Shown one piece after another: positions 1 to 7,203 of a stretch of 12,141 bases of DNA (position 1 is the first letter of the stretch; the number at the start of each line of letters is the position of its first letter). The stretch is from an uncultured Bryobacterales bacterium (lineage in GTDB: Bacteria; Acidobacteriota; Terriglobia; Bryobacterales; UBA6623): contig CAMPKL010000047.1 of the NCBI GenBank assembly GCA_946887065.1, forward strand, positions 1 through 12,141. The letters are read 5' to 3'. A model generated the notes under the pieces. It was not told the origin of the DNA. It worked only from the letters and a program-made list of their open reading frames with translations, and ran no database searches. A program made the position numbers and the translations under genes.

Positions 1-1037
1 GCAGCCCTCGGTCCGGCACGACGTGGCTCTACCACATCCTCCTGTCAGCCGGCGGCTTCGCGATTTACCGAACAGAGACCCACGTTATCAACGTCTTGGG
101 TCCCAAATTCGGTGACCTTCGAACCGCGGAACTTCGAGAAGAGTTCCTGTCTCTCTGGCTTTCGAGCGAGTACTATCTCCGTTCCGGAGTGGACGCGGAC
201 GTGATCCGCCAACGAACGATGGCCGAATGCAGAACCGCCGCGGATTTTCTGCGCGTCCTCATGGAAGAGATTTGCTCCAGTCAAGGGGCGACACGTTGGT
301 CCGACTGCAGTCCCGAGAATATACTCTATCTGCCGGAGTTGCTCGCTTCGTTCCCTGACGCCAAGATCATTCACATTGTCCGGGACGGGCGCGATGTGGC
401 TACCTCGATGGCGGGACAGGGTTGGATCAAGCCGTTGCCTTGGCATCGAACCTGTCCTGAAATCGCGGCGGGCGTCTATTGGGAATGGATTACGCAAAGA
501 GGCTTGCGGGCGAAACGGAATATCCGCGCGAACCAGTACCTGGAGGTTGCATATCACAGGCTGGTCGGCGATTACGAGGCCACGCTTGCGGCCATTGGAG
601 AATTCATCGGTCATCAGCTCGATCCGGCCTACATCGCCAAAACCGCGATCGGCTCCGTGTCCAAGCCGAACACCTCATTTCAGTCCGAGGGTACAGCCGC
701 CGGATTCGCCCCTGTGGATCGTTGGAAGAACCGTTTAGATCCCGCGCGAGCGCGCAGACTCGAACTATTAGTCGGCGACCACCTACGGCGGTTGGATTTC
801 GAAACCTCACAGCAGGGCTCCGCGGCGCCGCTCGATTCGCTCAGCAAGCCTATTTACTGCATGAACTTCGCGCTTCGGCTAACCCTGAAACGCTACGTGC
901 CGGCGTTGCGAAGAAGGATTCATGCACCGCTGTTTGAAACCTTCGAAAAACCCAATGATTCCGATCCGACCTTGAGGCCTGGCGACAACATTTCAACAAT
1001 TCGCCGTATGGTTTCCGGAGCAACCGAAGTAGCTTAG
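1..1037 (+). CDS. Sulfotransferase family protein (5' end missing)
   Basis: Predicted PAPS-dependent sulfotransferase, which moves a sulfuryl group from 3'-phosphoadenylyl sulfate to a carbohydrate or other hydroxyl or amine. The frame is open from base 3, before any start codon, and opens with SPRSGTTWL, the 5'-phosphosulfate-binding loop (nt 3-29). This motif normally lies just after the N-terminus, so only a short piece is probably lost at the window edge. A TTG at nt 96 lies after the loop and cannot be the true start. The 3'-phosphate-binding motif RDGRDVATS is at nt 381-407, preceded by the usual 'SPE...LPELLASFPDAKIIHIV' stretch. The layout fits the PF13469-type bacterial sulfotransferases often found in polysaccharide clusters. 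It ends with TAG, 11 bp from the convergent heparinase stop. The acceptor is unknown; polysaccharide sulfation is inferred from context only. Confidence 0.9.
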   Translation, partial: SPRSGTTWLYHILLSAGGFAIYRTETHVINVLGPKFGDLRTAELREEFLSLWLSSEYYLRSGVDADVIRQRTMAECRTAADFLRVLMEEICSSQGATRWSDCSPENILYLPELLASFPDAKIIHIVRDGRDVATSMAGQGWIKPLPWHRTCPEIAAGVYWEWITQRGLRAKRNIRANQYLEVAYHRLVGDYEATLAAIGEFIGHQLDPAYIAKTAIGSVSKPNTSFQSEGTAAGFAPVDRWKNRLDPARARRLELLVGDHLRRLDFETSQQGSAAPLDSLSKPIYCMNFALRLTLKRYVPALRRRIHAPLFETFEKPNDSDPTLRPGDNISTIRRMVSGATEVA

Positions 1038-1048
1038 GCTCCGCCAGG

Positions 1049-2896
1049 TCAGTCAATTTCGATCGTCGCCCGAAGCGTGGCAGGCAAGGCCCCTTCGCGG
1101 CTGTGGCAAATCCAATCCGCCTCCGTCTTCGTCCCGTACGCAGCGGAGATCCAACCAAGATCTCCCCCACGCGAAAGAGAGATATCTGATCCTGGCGGAA
1201 AAGTTAGCTTTGCTCCCCTACCCAACCGGAAACCTCCGGAGGATTCTCGCTCTACGGAGACACCTGGATGCCAGTGTTGTTCGAGGCGCGTGTTGACCGC
1301 GGGTCCCTGAATCGTATCCGTGACGGCGACCGTCTTTGTGTCGCGGCTGTACTCCACGACACGGCGGTGGCTGAACCCGGCGTACTCGCAAACGCCCTCG
1401 ATCCTCGTCGCGGTCGCCGCCGTGATCTGACAGCGGGGCAGTTCTTGCCAGCCGAAGGGGCCGTGCGGTTGGGCTTGACGCTGTGTCCCGATACGCACCG
1501 TGTTGTGCATCGCGCCCGAACGAAAGATCTCGCGCCAACGTGGGTCGCCGGTGTATGTATAGGCGCCAGGGTCCGTTAAGAGTTCTTCTTCGCCGACCCG
1601 CACGATCAGGTTGAGGGCATGCTCGTGGCTGTGGCCTGAACGCAGAGCGCCGAAAGCCCGGACATCCACAATGATTTGGACTGAATCGTGCACTATCGTG
1701 GCGACGCCGGCGTCCGCAAAACAACGGCTCTCAAGACAGTCACGCCATTGATGGGACGCTCCAATTGAATCCGGCCCCAGCCACCAGGCGGCGATCTCCG
1801 CCGAGGCGTCCCGATAGTTGCGCCATTCCTCTCTTCGGAGGTAACGGCCGAGCGCCGCCAATGTTCCGCGACCGAATTTCGCGCGGTCGCCATAAGGATG
1901 GAAGAGCCTCCCGCCGTCATCGTCGCCCATCAACGGGATCTGGCCCGCCGGACCGAGCAAGCTCCAGAGGTATTCGCCCATCTTCATTAGGCGATCGTGG
2001 TAAGACTGCGGCGCCTCCGTCAAAAGGGCGTGGAACAAGAAGAAGTCGCAGGCATAAACGTGATAGTAGGATGATTGCTCGAAGTGACTGCCGTCCGCGC
2101 GGACCTGATGGTCCATCTCTTCTGATACAATTCGCCCGCCAATCTCGCGCCACCGCTCCGCGCGAGGCAAAGACGGGAATAGGCGTCCGATCGCATGGAG
2201 CGCAGCCGCTTCGCCGAGCAGATGTGTGTTCGGCGAGAAGTAAGTGGAGAGATTTCGCTCCAAGAAGACGCCGTGTTGCCAGATCGATTCGAGGAGGACT
2301 CGGCGGCTCCTCTCGCTCAGCTCCGAACCAGCCAATTGCCAGACCCACAACCACGACAAGACTCGAAAAGCGCATTCCAGCGCACTGGTCCACTGTAGAC
2401 CCCGCGCATAGGGGTTCCTAGCCGACCAATCAATCACTACCTCCTCAATCTCGTTCAAATAGGTGTGATCGCGAGTGAAAAGCCAGGCCTGGGCCAAGAC
2501 GACGAGGTGCTGGTGGCGATTGAGTTCCCAGACAACCTTGTGGTCGCCGACTTGCGAGCTGTCCAGGTAGGGGATCCGCCGGAGGAAGTCCGAACCGGCC
2601 CACTGTTTTCCCGTCACGTAATCCCGGTTCCAAGCAATCTCACGGCCGGTCTCGATCTCCAAGCCTAGGAGAGGGAATCGATGTTCCAACAGCCGATTCG
2701 CCAGCGTCACGATTGACGATGCATAGGGAGTTCCAGCGAGAGCTGCCGCCGTAGCGGAGCCTTCGGGCAACAGGGGAACCATCTCCGCGGAGAATGACCG
2801 TTGCGGGAGCCTTGGAGGGCGCAAATAACCGCGGAGGTTATGTACCTCCTGGCGCAGGCGAAATACCGCCTCGGACATTCCTATGCGTCTTGGCAT
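1049..2896 (-). CDS. Heparinase II/III family protein, no signal peptide
   Basis: A 615-residue protein with the two-part heparinase II/III layout. An alpha/alpha-toroid N-terminal domain spans about residues 40-370: WELNRHQHL at 124-132, SPNTHLLGEA at 221-230, HFEQSSYYH at 271-279, GDDDGG at 324-329. A C-terminal beta-sandwich follows from about 390: GHSHEHAL at 421-428, TDPGAYTY at 441-448, MHNTV at 463-467. Related lyases cut uronate-containing polysaccharides by beta-elimination using an Asn/His/Tyr set and a metal held by His/Asp/His; N223, H225, Y277/Y278, H422 or H424, D442 and H464 are candidates. The usual 'GHxHADAL' has His at 426 where Asp is common. No signal peptide or membrane segment is visible, so a cytoplasmic location is likely. 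An in-frame TAG abuts the ATG at 2896; Met7 (2878) is an alternative start. It is last in the minus-strand operon, 16 bp after the GT4 gene. The substrate cannot be read from the sequence. Confidence 0.9.
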   Translation of the reverse strand: MPRRIGMSEAVFRLRQEVHNLRGYLRPPRLPQRSFSAEMVPLLPEGSATAAALAGTPYASSIVTLANRLLEHRFPLLGLEIETGREIAWNRDYVTGKQWAGSDFLRRIPYLDSSQVGDHKVVWELNRHQHLVVLAQAWLFTRDHTYLNEIEEVVIDWSARNPYARGLQWTSALECAFRVLSWLWVWQLAGSELSERSRRVLLESIWQHGVFLERNLSTYFSPNTHLLGEAAALHAIGRLFPSLPRAERWREIGGRIVSEEMDHQVRADGSHFEQSSYYHVYACDFFLFHALLTEAPQSYHDRLMKMGEYLWSLLGPAGQIPLMGDDDGGRLFHPYGDRAKFGRGTLAALGRYLRREEWRNYRDASAEIAAWWLGPDSIGASHQWRDCLESRCFADAGVATIVHDSVQIIVDVRAFGALRSGHSHEHALNLIVRVGEEELLTDPGAYTYTGDPRWREIFRSGAMHNTVRIGTQRQAQPHGPFGWQELPRCQITAATATRIEGVCEYAGFSHRRVVEYSRDTKTVAVTDTIQGPAVNTRLEQHWHPGVSVERESSGGFRLGRGAKLTFPPGSDISLSRGGDLGWISAAYGTKTEADWICHSREGALPATLRATIEID

Positions 2897-2912
2897 CTAG
2901 CGATAGCGCCCG

Positions 2913-4019
2913 TTACTCCAAGGCCGCCGAATAAATCGAAGACATTCGGTCCACTGATGCCGCCAGAGAGAACTCAGTTCGAATCCGCGACGCGGCCGCA
3001 TCCGCGAGTCGTCGGCGAAGCGCGGCGTCTCGCGTCAGCAGTTCCAACTGAACGCCAAGATCCCGGGGATCGCCCGGCTCAAACAGCAGCCCTGTGTGGT
3101 TATGCTGAACTAGTTCGACGTTGCCGCCGACCCGTGAAGCAATCGGCGCACATCCGCAAGCCATCGCTTCCATCAACGAGTTCGAAAGCGCCTCGGAGCG
3201 GGAAGGGAGCACGAAGATATCCATGGCACGAAGGAATCGCGGGACATCCGAACTTTCCGGCACGAAAATAACCCGCTCTATACAGCCGGCATTTGTTGCT
3301 CGATCTTGAAGCTCCCGCAATACAGGTCCGCTGCCGACGATTCCAAGGAGCAGATCCGTTCTGTCCGCGCAAACTTGAGCGAAAGCGTCGACTAACGTAA
3401 TCAGCCCTTTCTCTGGTCTCAACGCGCAGACTGTGCCGATTACCAATGACGACTTCCCGAACTCTGGAATTGGTCCGCGCTCTCGCGGATGAAACGCGTC
3501 CGTGTCGATGCCGTTGTAACACAGCTGGATGTGATCGCTTGGAACGCCGTCTTCGGCAATCAACTGCCGTCGAACCGAATCGCAATTGACGACCACGCTG
3601 TGTGCCAGCCTGTCGCTGAAGCGCAATAGGCGGCGCATGCCGGGGGTTACCAATTCCCGATGTGAGCGCATGCTGGATAGGACGCGGCAGGTGCCGGCCA
3701 GCCTAGCGAAAGGCACGCCGAAGACATTCATCGGCGGGTCGAACGTGTGAACTAGGTCGATTCGGTTCTTGCGGATGAAGCGCGTGAAACGCAAGCCTTC
3801 CAGCAACGTACCGGGCTTTCGCAGACTGCGGAGTGGGAAAGCGTGAATCGGGATACCCGAAGCGCGCAACTCGTTAGCGCGAATACCTTCGGGATGAACA
3901 CAGCCCACATGGCACTCGAAGCGGCTTCTATCCAGACCTGCCGCCACGACGGCGGCTTGTCGCTCGCTGCCGCCCAGGGTGAGACCTCGGACCATGAGCA
4001 GGACTCGCCTTTTGTTCAT
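2913..4019 (-). CDS. Glycosyltransferase family 4 (GT-B fold)
   Basis: A 368-residue protein matching GT4 retaining glycosyltransferases in length and motif order. The N-terminal Rossmann half has LTLGGSERQ (13-21), the glycine-rich loop typical of the family. YNGID is at 168-172. The donor-binding half has RPEKG (R201, K204), GSGP (229-232) and SRSEALSNSLMEAMACG (273-289), whose E276 and E284 form the EX7E signature, followed by VGGNVELV and LLFEPGD. It should transfer a sugar from a nucleotide donor to a lipid-linked intermediate at the cytoplasmic face. The open frame runs upstream to 4112, but that part overlaps the YdcF-like gene. The ATG at 4019 begins MNKRRVLLMV, the normal family N-terminus, and lies 8 bp after the upstream stop. 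The adjacent GCGGGG is a poor SD, so translational coupling is likely. Sugar specificity is unknown. Confidence 0.94.
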   Translation of the reverse strand: MNKRRVLLMVRGLTLGGSERQAAVVAAGLDRSRFECHVGCVHPEGIRANELRASGIPIHAFPLRSLRKPGTLLEGLRFTRFIRKNRIDLVHTFDPPMNVFGVPFARLAGTCRVLSSMRSHRELVTPGMRRLLRFSDRLAHSVVVNCDSVRRQLIAEDGVPSDHIQLCYNGIDTDAFHPRERGPIPEFGKSSLVIGTVCALRPEKGLITLVDAFAQVCADRTDLLLGIVGSGPVLRELQDRATNAGCIERVIFVPESSDVPRFLRAMDIFVLPSRSEALSNSLMEAMACGCAPIASRVGGNVELVQHNHTGLLFEPGDPRDLGVQLELLTRDAALRRRLADAAASRIRTEFSLAASVDRMSSIYSAALE

Positions 4020-4027
4020 CCCCGCAG

Positions 4028-4648
4028 CTAGATCCAGCCTCGAACCCCGTAGTAGGCGATCTTGACTGACTCTACCACGAGGTCCTGGAAGGCATCCCAG
4101 CGTCCATGCCATCTTTGACCGCGCTTGCCGCAGTCCGGAATCGGTTGGGTTCGGACGATCACCCCCGCCCGCGCAAACGCCCGCTGTGACCTATACATGT
4201 GGAAGTCGCTCGTCAGCAAGGCCGCGCTCGTGTCGCCGGACTCCCGCGCGAGTAAGGCCGCCGTATGGACCGCGCTCTCACGGGTGCTGGTAGAAGATGT
4301 TTCCAAGACAATGTGGTCCGCCGGAATCGCATAGGCTTTAAGAAACGACGCCATTTCTTCGGTGGTTTCCACGTCACCTGTGAGCAGTATTTTGTCGTAA
4401 TGATGCTGGCGGTACGCCATCACCGCGTATCGAACCCGCAGATAAGATCTCTCTCCTATAATTCCTCCCCCCATCGAGTCGCCGGCGAGAACGATCAAAG
4501 TTCCGCCGCCGCGGTCGGTCCAGGGACCTCCAAGCAGCCCGGCCCACCAGATCACCAACGGTGTCGCCATTACGATCACGACGACCAGACCAAAAGTCGC
4601 CAGAACGTAGAGCAGCGAGCGGCGGAGTCTGGGCCATCCCGCCCTCAT
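4028..4648 (-). CDS. YdcF/SanA/ElyC-like DUF218 membrane protein
   Basis: A 206-residue protein with one N-terminal membrane segment (about residues 11-36, flanked by Arg) and a DUF218-like domain. Visible signatures are LIVLAGDSMGGG (51-62), RVRYAVMAYR (71-80), LLTGD (88-92), ETSSTSTRESA (116-126) and LLTSDFHMYRSQRAFARAGV (144-163). The last is the family's most recognisable block. Relatives in Escherichia coli (SanA, ElyC, YdcF) affect envelope integrity or lipid-carrier-dependent glycan assembly, but no biochemical reaction is firmly assigned. The open frame extends to 4819 but overlaps the GT2 gene; the ATG at 4648 forms an ATGA overlap with the GT2 stop and has GGAGCGAGG upstream. Being translationally coupled between two glycosyltransferases suggests a role in handling lipid-linked sugars at the membrane. 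That role is inference. Confidence 0.88.
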   Translation of the reverse strand: MRAGWPRLRRSLLYVLATFGLVVVIVMATPLVIWWAGLLGGPWTDRGGGTLIVLAGDSMGGGIIGERSYLRVRYAVMAYRQHHYDKILLTGDVETTEEMASFLKAYAIPADHIVLETSSTSTRESAVHTAALLARESGDTSAALLTSDFHMYRSQRAFARAGVIVRTQPIPDCGKRGQRWHGRWDAFQDLVVESVKIAYYGVRGWI

Positions 4649-5784
4649 GTTTTGCGGACCTCGCTCCAGAATGTCTTTGCGGGCCGCACGAAAATCGAGA
4701 CCGCACAGAGCGCCGCAAGTTGCAATGTTCCAAAAGCTCGAATGGGAGAAGAAATCCGCTTCACGGGATTCCGGTCGGAAATCCAAACATCGCCGACAGC
4801 CAATGCCCAAAAGATGCACTGACCGGCGAAGACAGCCCGCGCAACCGGATGACCACTCAAGCCGCTGGAAATGAATACGGCAATGAGAGAAAACGGCATC
4901 AGCAGACGTCCCAGTTTGTGTGACGTGAAATGGAAAAAGACAGGGTTCCAGGGCAACAGAAGCTGCGGGAAATATCCGACTAGTTGATACACTCCGGCCT
5001 GAGTGCGAACCTTTCTGGCGAACTCTTGACTCAGGGACGTCGGCTCATCGAACGCGCGCGCGCGGCCCTCCAGAACGATTCTCTGTCCTTTCAACGCCGT
5101 GAGCAGCGGCAGGTAGACATCATCATTGAGACAATACGGCGGCATCGGCTTCACGGACTCGCGACGCATAGCGTAAATCGCTCCGGTCGCTCCAGGCATA
5201 GTCCAGAGTAGACTCTGGTTCTTGCGAATCCACTTCTCGTAGGTCCAATAGAGGCCCGAACTGCGTTCTTCAGCCCCGCGCCCCGTACCAATGACCAACT
5301 CGCCGCTGGCGGCCCCCACATCCGGGTCTGCTAGGCATTCGACGAGCCGTCGTAGTGCTGCCGGCTCGATCAACTGGCGGACGTCGGTGAACAAAAGCAT
5401 CTCCCCAGACGCGGCCGCCATCGCCTCGTTGAGCGCGGCCCACTTTCCGCTTGGCGGCAATTCCAGGACGGTTATTGGAGCCTTGATTGCAGCCGACCGC
5501 GCGATGGCCGCAGTCTCGTCCTTGCAGCCGTCGGCAACGACAATGATCTCGACGCGATCCGGCGGATAGTCAAGGGCATCGATCGATTGGAGTTTTTGGC
5601 GGAGCCAACGGGCGCCGTTTCTGACGGGCATTAAGATGGAGACTGTCGGTTCTGACGCTTGGCCCCGGACGGGGACCGCGCGTAGGCGGGCAAGTAGAGC
5701 AATCCCCAACGGGTAAACGATCGCGACGTACGCGATGTGCACGGACCCGACCGCCAGAATCGTCAGCCAAACACTCTCGCTCAG
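4645..5784 (-). CDS. Membrane glycosyltransferase family 2, probable CTG start
   Basis: A GT2 enzyme with a GT-A catalytic domain between membrane helices, presumably facing the cytoplasm. Numbered from the GTG at 5742: SILMPVRNG (35-43), VVADGCKDET (68-77, donor-binding Asp), LLFTDVRQ (116-123, metal-binding Asp), LNDDVYLP (205-212, candidate catalytic acid) and RKVRTQAG (243-250), which stands where processive synthases have QxxRW. Hydrophobic stretches at about 262-293, 302-318 and 336-352 are C-terminal membrane segments. Without upstream sequence the N-terminal helix would be cut short. In-frame codons back to CTG at 5784 extend it (LSESVWLTILAVGS before V15), and AGGAGG lies 9 nt before that CTG. 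No ATG, GTG or TTG occurs in frame between the upstream TGA (5836-5838) and 5742. I therefore prefer CTG (379 aa); a standard caller would give GTG at 5742 (365 aa). The ATGA end overlap couples it to the next gene. Confidence 0.9.
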   Translation of the reverse strand: MSESVWLTILAVGSVHIAYVAIVYPLGIALLARLRAVPVRGQASEPTVSILMPVRNGARWLRQKLQSIDALDYPPDRVEIIVVADGCKDETAAIARSAAIKAPITVLELPPSGKWAALNEAMAAASGEMLLFTDVRQLIEPAALRRLVECLADPDVGAASGELVIGTGRGAEERSSGLYWTYEKWIRKNQSLLWTMPGATGAIYAMRRESVKPMPPYCLNDDVYLPLLTALKGQRIVLEGRARAFDEPTSLSQEFARKVRTQAGVYQLVGYFPQLLLPWNPVFFHFTSHKLGRLLMPFSLIAVFISSGLSGHPVARAVFAGQCIFWALAVGDVWISDRNPVKRISSPIRAFGTLQLAALCAVSIFVRPAKTFWSEVRKT

Positions 5785-5793
5785 AAGGGTGGT

Positions 5794-5799
5794 CCTCCT
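5794..5799 (-). promoter_or_regulatory. Strong Shine-Dalgarno AGGAGG for the GT2 gene
   Basis: On the minus strand AGGAGG is followed by 9 nt and then CTG (5784-5782) in frame with the GT2 enzyme. It is the strongest ribosome-binding site I found in the window, and no ATG, GTG or TTG lies in frame near it. It sits in the 51-bp gap after the GT4-like gene, the only clear gap inside the operon. It decides the start choice for GT2. Confidence 0.65.
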
Positions 5800-5835
5800 C
5801 TTCGCCCGCGCCGCCCAGCTACTCCCACCGAAACC

Positions 5836-7203
5836 TCATCGGGGAGACAGCAGGCGCTGCTCTAGTTGCCGCGACAGACTCTCGCCTGAGAACCTGCTGA
5901 GGTAATCCCAGTCCGGTGTGGTTACATAGTCGCGCTGGATCAGTCGAAGCAGGAGCCCCTTGATCTGTTCCACGTCATTCGGAGCCGCGATCAAGCCGAT
6001 GCGGGAGCGGCGGACCAAGTCGGCCGTCGCACCTTCGTCAAGCAGCGCCAAAACCGGCTTCCCGACTGTTAGATAGTCGAACACCTTGGAGGGGATTTGC
6101 AGCGGAGCCTGAGGCTGGATAAGCAACAGCATATCAGCCTGCCGCATGAGCTCAATCGCCTCCTGCTTGGAGACGGAGGGCAGGATCCGAACGCAGTTCT
6201 GCAGGCCGAGGCGGGCTACCATTCCCGGCAGATCTAGATCTTCGCTGGCTGACCCGAGGAATACAAACTCGACCGAATCGTGCGCCGCCTCGCCGCTGAT
6301 GATGAGTTCCGCGAGCGCTTGGAGCGCGGCAGCCGGACTCCGCTGGCTGTAGAGCGCGCCGGCATGCAGAATTCGGATCGGTCTGCCGCGATTTACCGTC
6401 AAGCAAGGCGAACTAGCCAGGGTGCCGTCATAACCGTTCGGGATGGACGACATCTTGTCGGCGAACTGTGGATACCGTTCGCGAAAACTGCCCAAAAGCG
6501 CATCCGTGTTGAGCACAATGGCGTCGGCATTGCGCACCATGCCCCGCTCCTCTCGCAAGTTCAGGCCCCTTGCAAGGGGGCCGCTCGTGCCCGTGCGGTT
6601 CCAGGCGCCGCTCGCCCACGGATCTCTCAGGTCCGCTAGCCATCGTACTCCGGTGGCGAGTTTGAGAACCCGCGCAACCAGGTGAGCAGTGTGAGGCGGG
6701 CCCGAAGAGATGATCCATGCCGGCCGGTCCGGCGAGCACAGTCGCAGGCCGTTCCGCAACGCTGAAGGGAACCAACCAATCTCGGTATCCGGCGTTGCGA
6801 ATGCTGCGAATGCTAGATCCTGAAGCCGGGAAGGAGGGGCTGGACTCTTCGCGGCAGGCGCGTTCCCCGTCGTCCCCTGTCCGTTGGCCCGCGGCCGGAG
6901 GCGGTTGCGCCACTTGGCCGCTGTCCGCAGCGGATAAACGGCTGCTGAACTCCGTATTCTGATCTCTTCCGGGAGATGCGCCATTAGGTTCAAGTCGCTT
7001 CTGCCGGGGAGCGGATCCATCGTGACGACGCGGAATCGCCAACCCCACTCACTAAGCCAACGCGTAAAGCGGAGCATGCGAGCCGTGCCGGCCTCCGCCG
7101 CTGGCGGGAAGGCGGCAGAAATGAGGAGGATGCCGGCGGACTTGAGGCGGGACTCGTCTTGTGGGTGACTGGCCAAGTAGAGCGCTCCAGTCCCGAGGCT
7201 CAT
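5836..7203 (-). CDS. Glycosyltransferase, GT4-like (DLRDPW subgroup)
   Basis: A 455-residue GT-B glycosyltransferase. The N-terminal half begins SAGILLISAAFPPAAEAG (22-39) and has FATPDTEIGWFPSALRNG (135-152) and WLADLRDPW (188-196), blocks typical of a GT4 subgroup in exopolysaccharide clusters. The C-terminal half has PNGYDG (255-260), HAGALYSQRSP (280-290), FLGSA (315-319) and IPSKVFDYLTVGKPVLAL (370-387), the donor-binding region. Residues about 93-128 form a basic, Ala/Pro/Gly-rich stretch that looks like a flexible insert. The frame stays open to 7257, but the ATG at 7203 overlaps the wecB stop as ATGA, and later positions fit the family better. No good SD is visible, which fits coupling to wecB. 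The donor could be the UDP-ManNAc made by WecB, but adjacency is the only support. Confidence 0.9.
   Translation of the reverse strand: MSLGTGALYLASHPQDESRLKSAGILLISAAFPPAAEAGTARMLRFTRWLSEWGWRFRVVTMDPLPGRSDLNLMAHLPEEIRIRSSAAVYPLRTAAKWRNRLRPRANGQGTTGNAPAAKSPAPPSRLQDLAFAAFATPDTEIGWFPSALRNGLRLCSPDRPAWIISSGPPHTAHLVARVLKLATGVRWLADLRDPWASGAWNRTGTSGPLARGLNLREERGMVRNADAIVLNTDALLGSFRERYPQFADKMSSIPNGYDGTLASSPCLTVNRGRPIRILHAGALYSQRSPAAALQALAELIISGEAAHDSVEFVFLGSASEDLDLPGMVARLGLQNCVRILPSVSKQEAIELMRQADMLLLIQPQAPLQIPSKVFDYLTVGKPVLALLDEGATADLVRRSRIGLIAAPNDVEQIKGLLLRLIQRDYVTTPDWDYLSRFSGESLSRQLEQRLLSPR

Noticed and set aside
96..98. TTG at 96 as the sulfotransferase start
   Set aside because: The essential 5'-phosphosulfate-binding loop lies upstream in the same open frame, so the gene simply continues past the left edge.
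45..614. 189-codon open frame on the minus strand
   Set aside because: It lies opposite the sulfotransferase frame, which has both PAPS motifs. The antisense product shows no recognisable motif and is a GC-driven shadow.
1765..2421. 218-codon open frame on the plus strand
   Set aside because: Antisense to heparinase codons with catalytic motifs. The product is Arg/Pro/Ser-rich, typical of a shadow frame.
4020..4112. N-terminal extension of the GT4 frame to 4112
   Set aside because: It overlaps the 3' end of the DUF218 gene, and MNKRRVLLMV at 4019 is the normal family start.
4265..4822. 185-codon open frame on the plus strand
   Set aside because: It runs antisense across two well-supported genes (DUF218 and GT2) and has low-complexity composition.
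5050..5066. Alternating CG run (possible Z-DNA or repeat)
   Set aside because: It encodes part of a normal GT2 segment (GRARAFDE) and is expected by chance in a GC-rich gene.
6428..7048. 206-codon minus-strand frame inside the DLRDPW glycosyltransferase
   Set aside because: Different frame from the motif-bearing protein, with no family motifs; a shadow.
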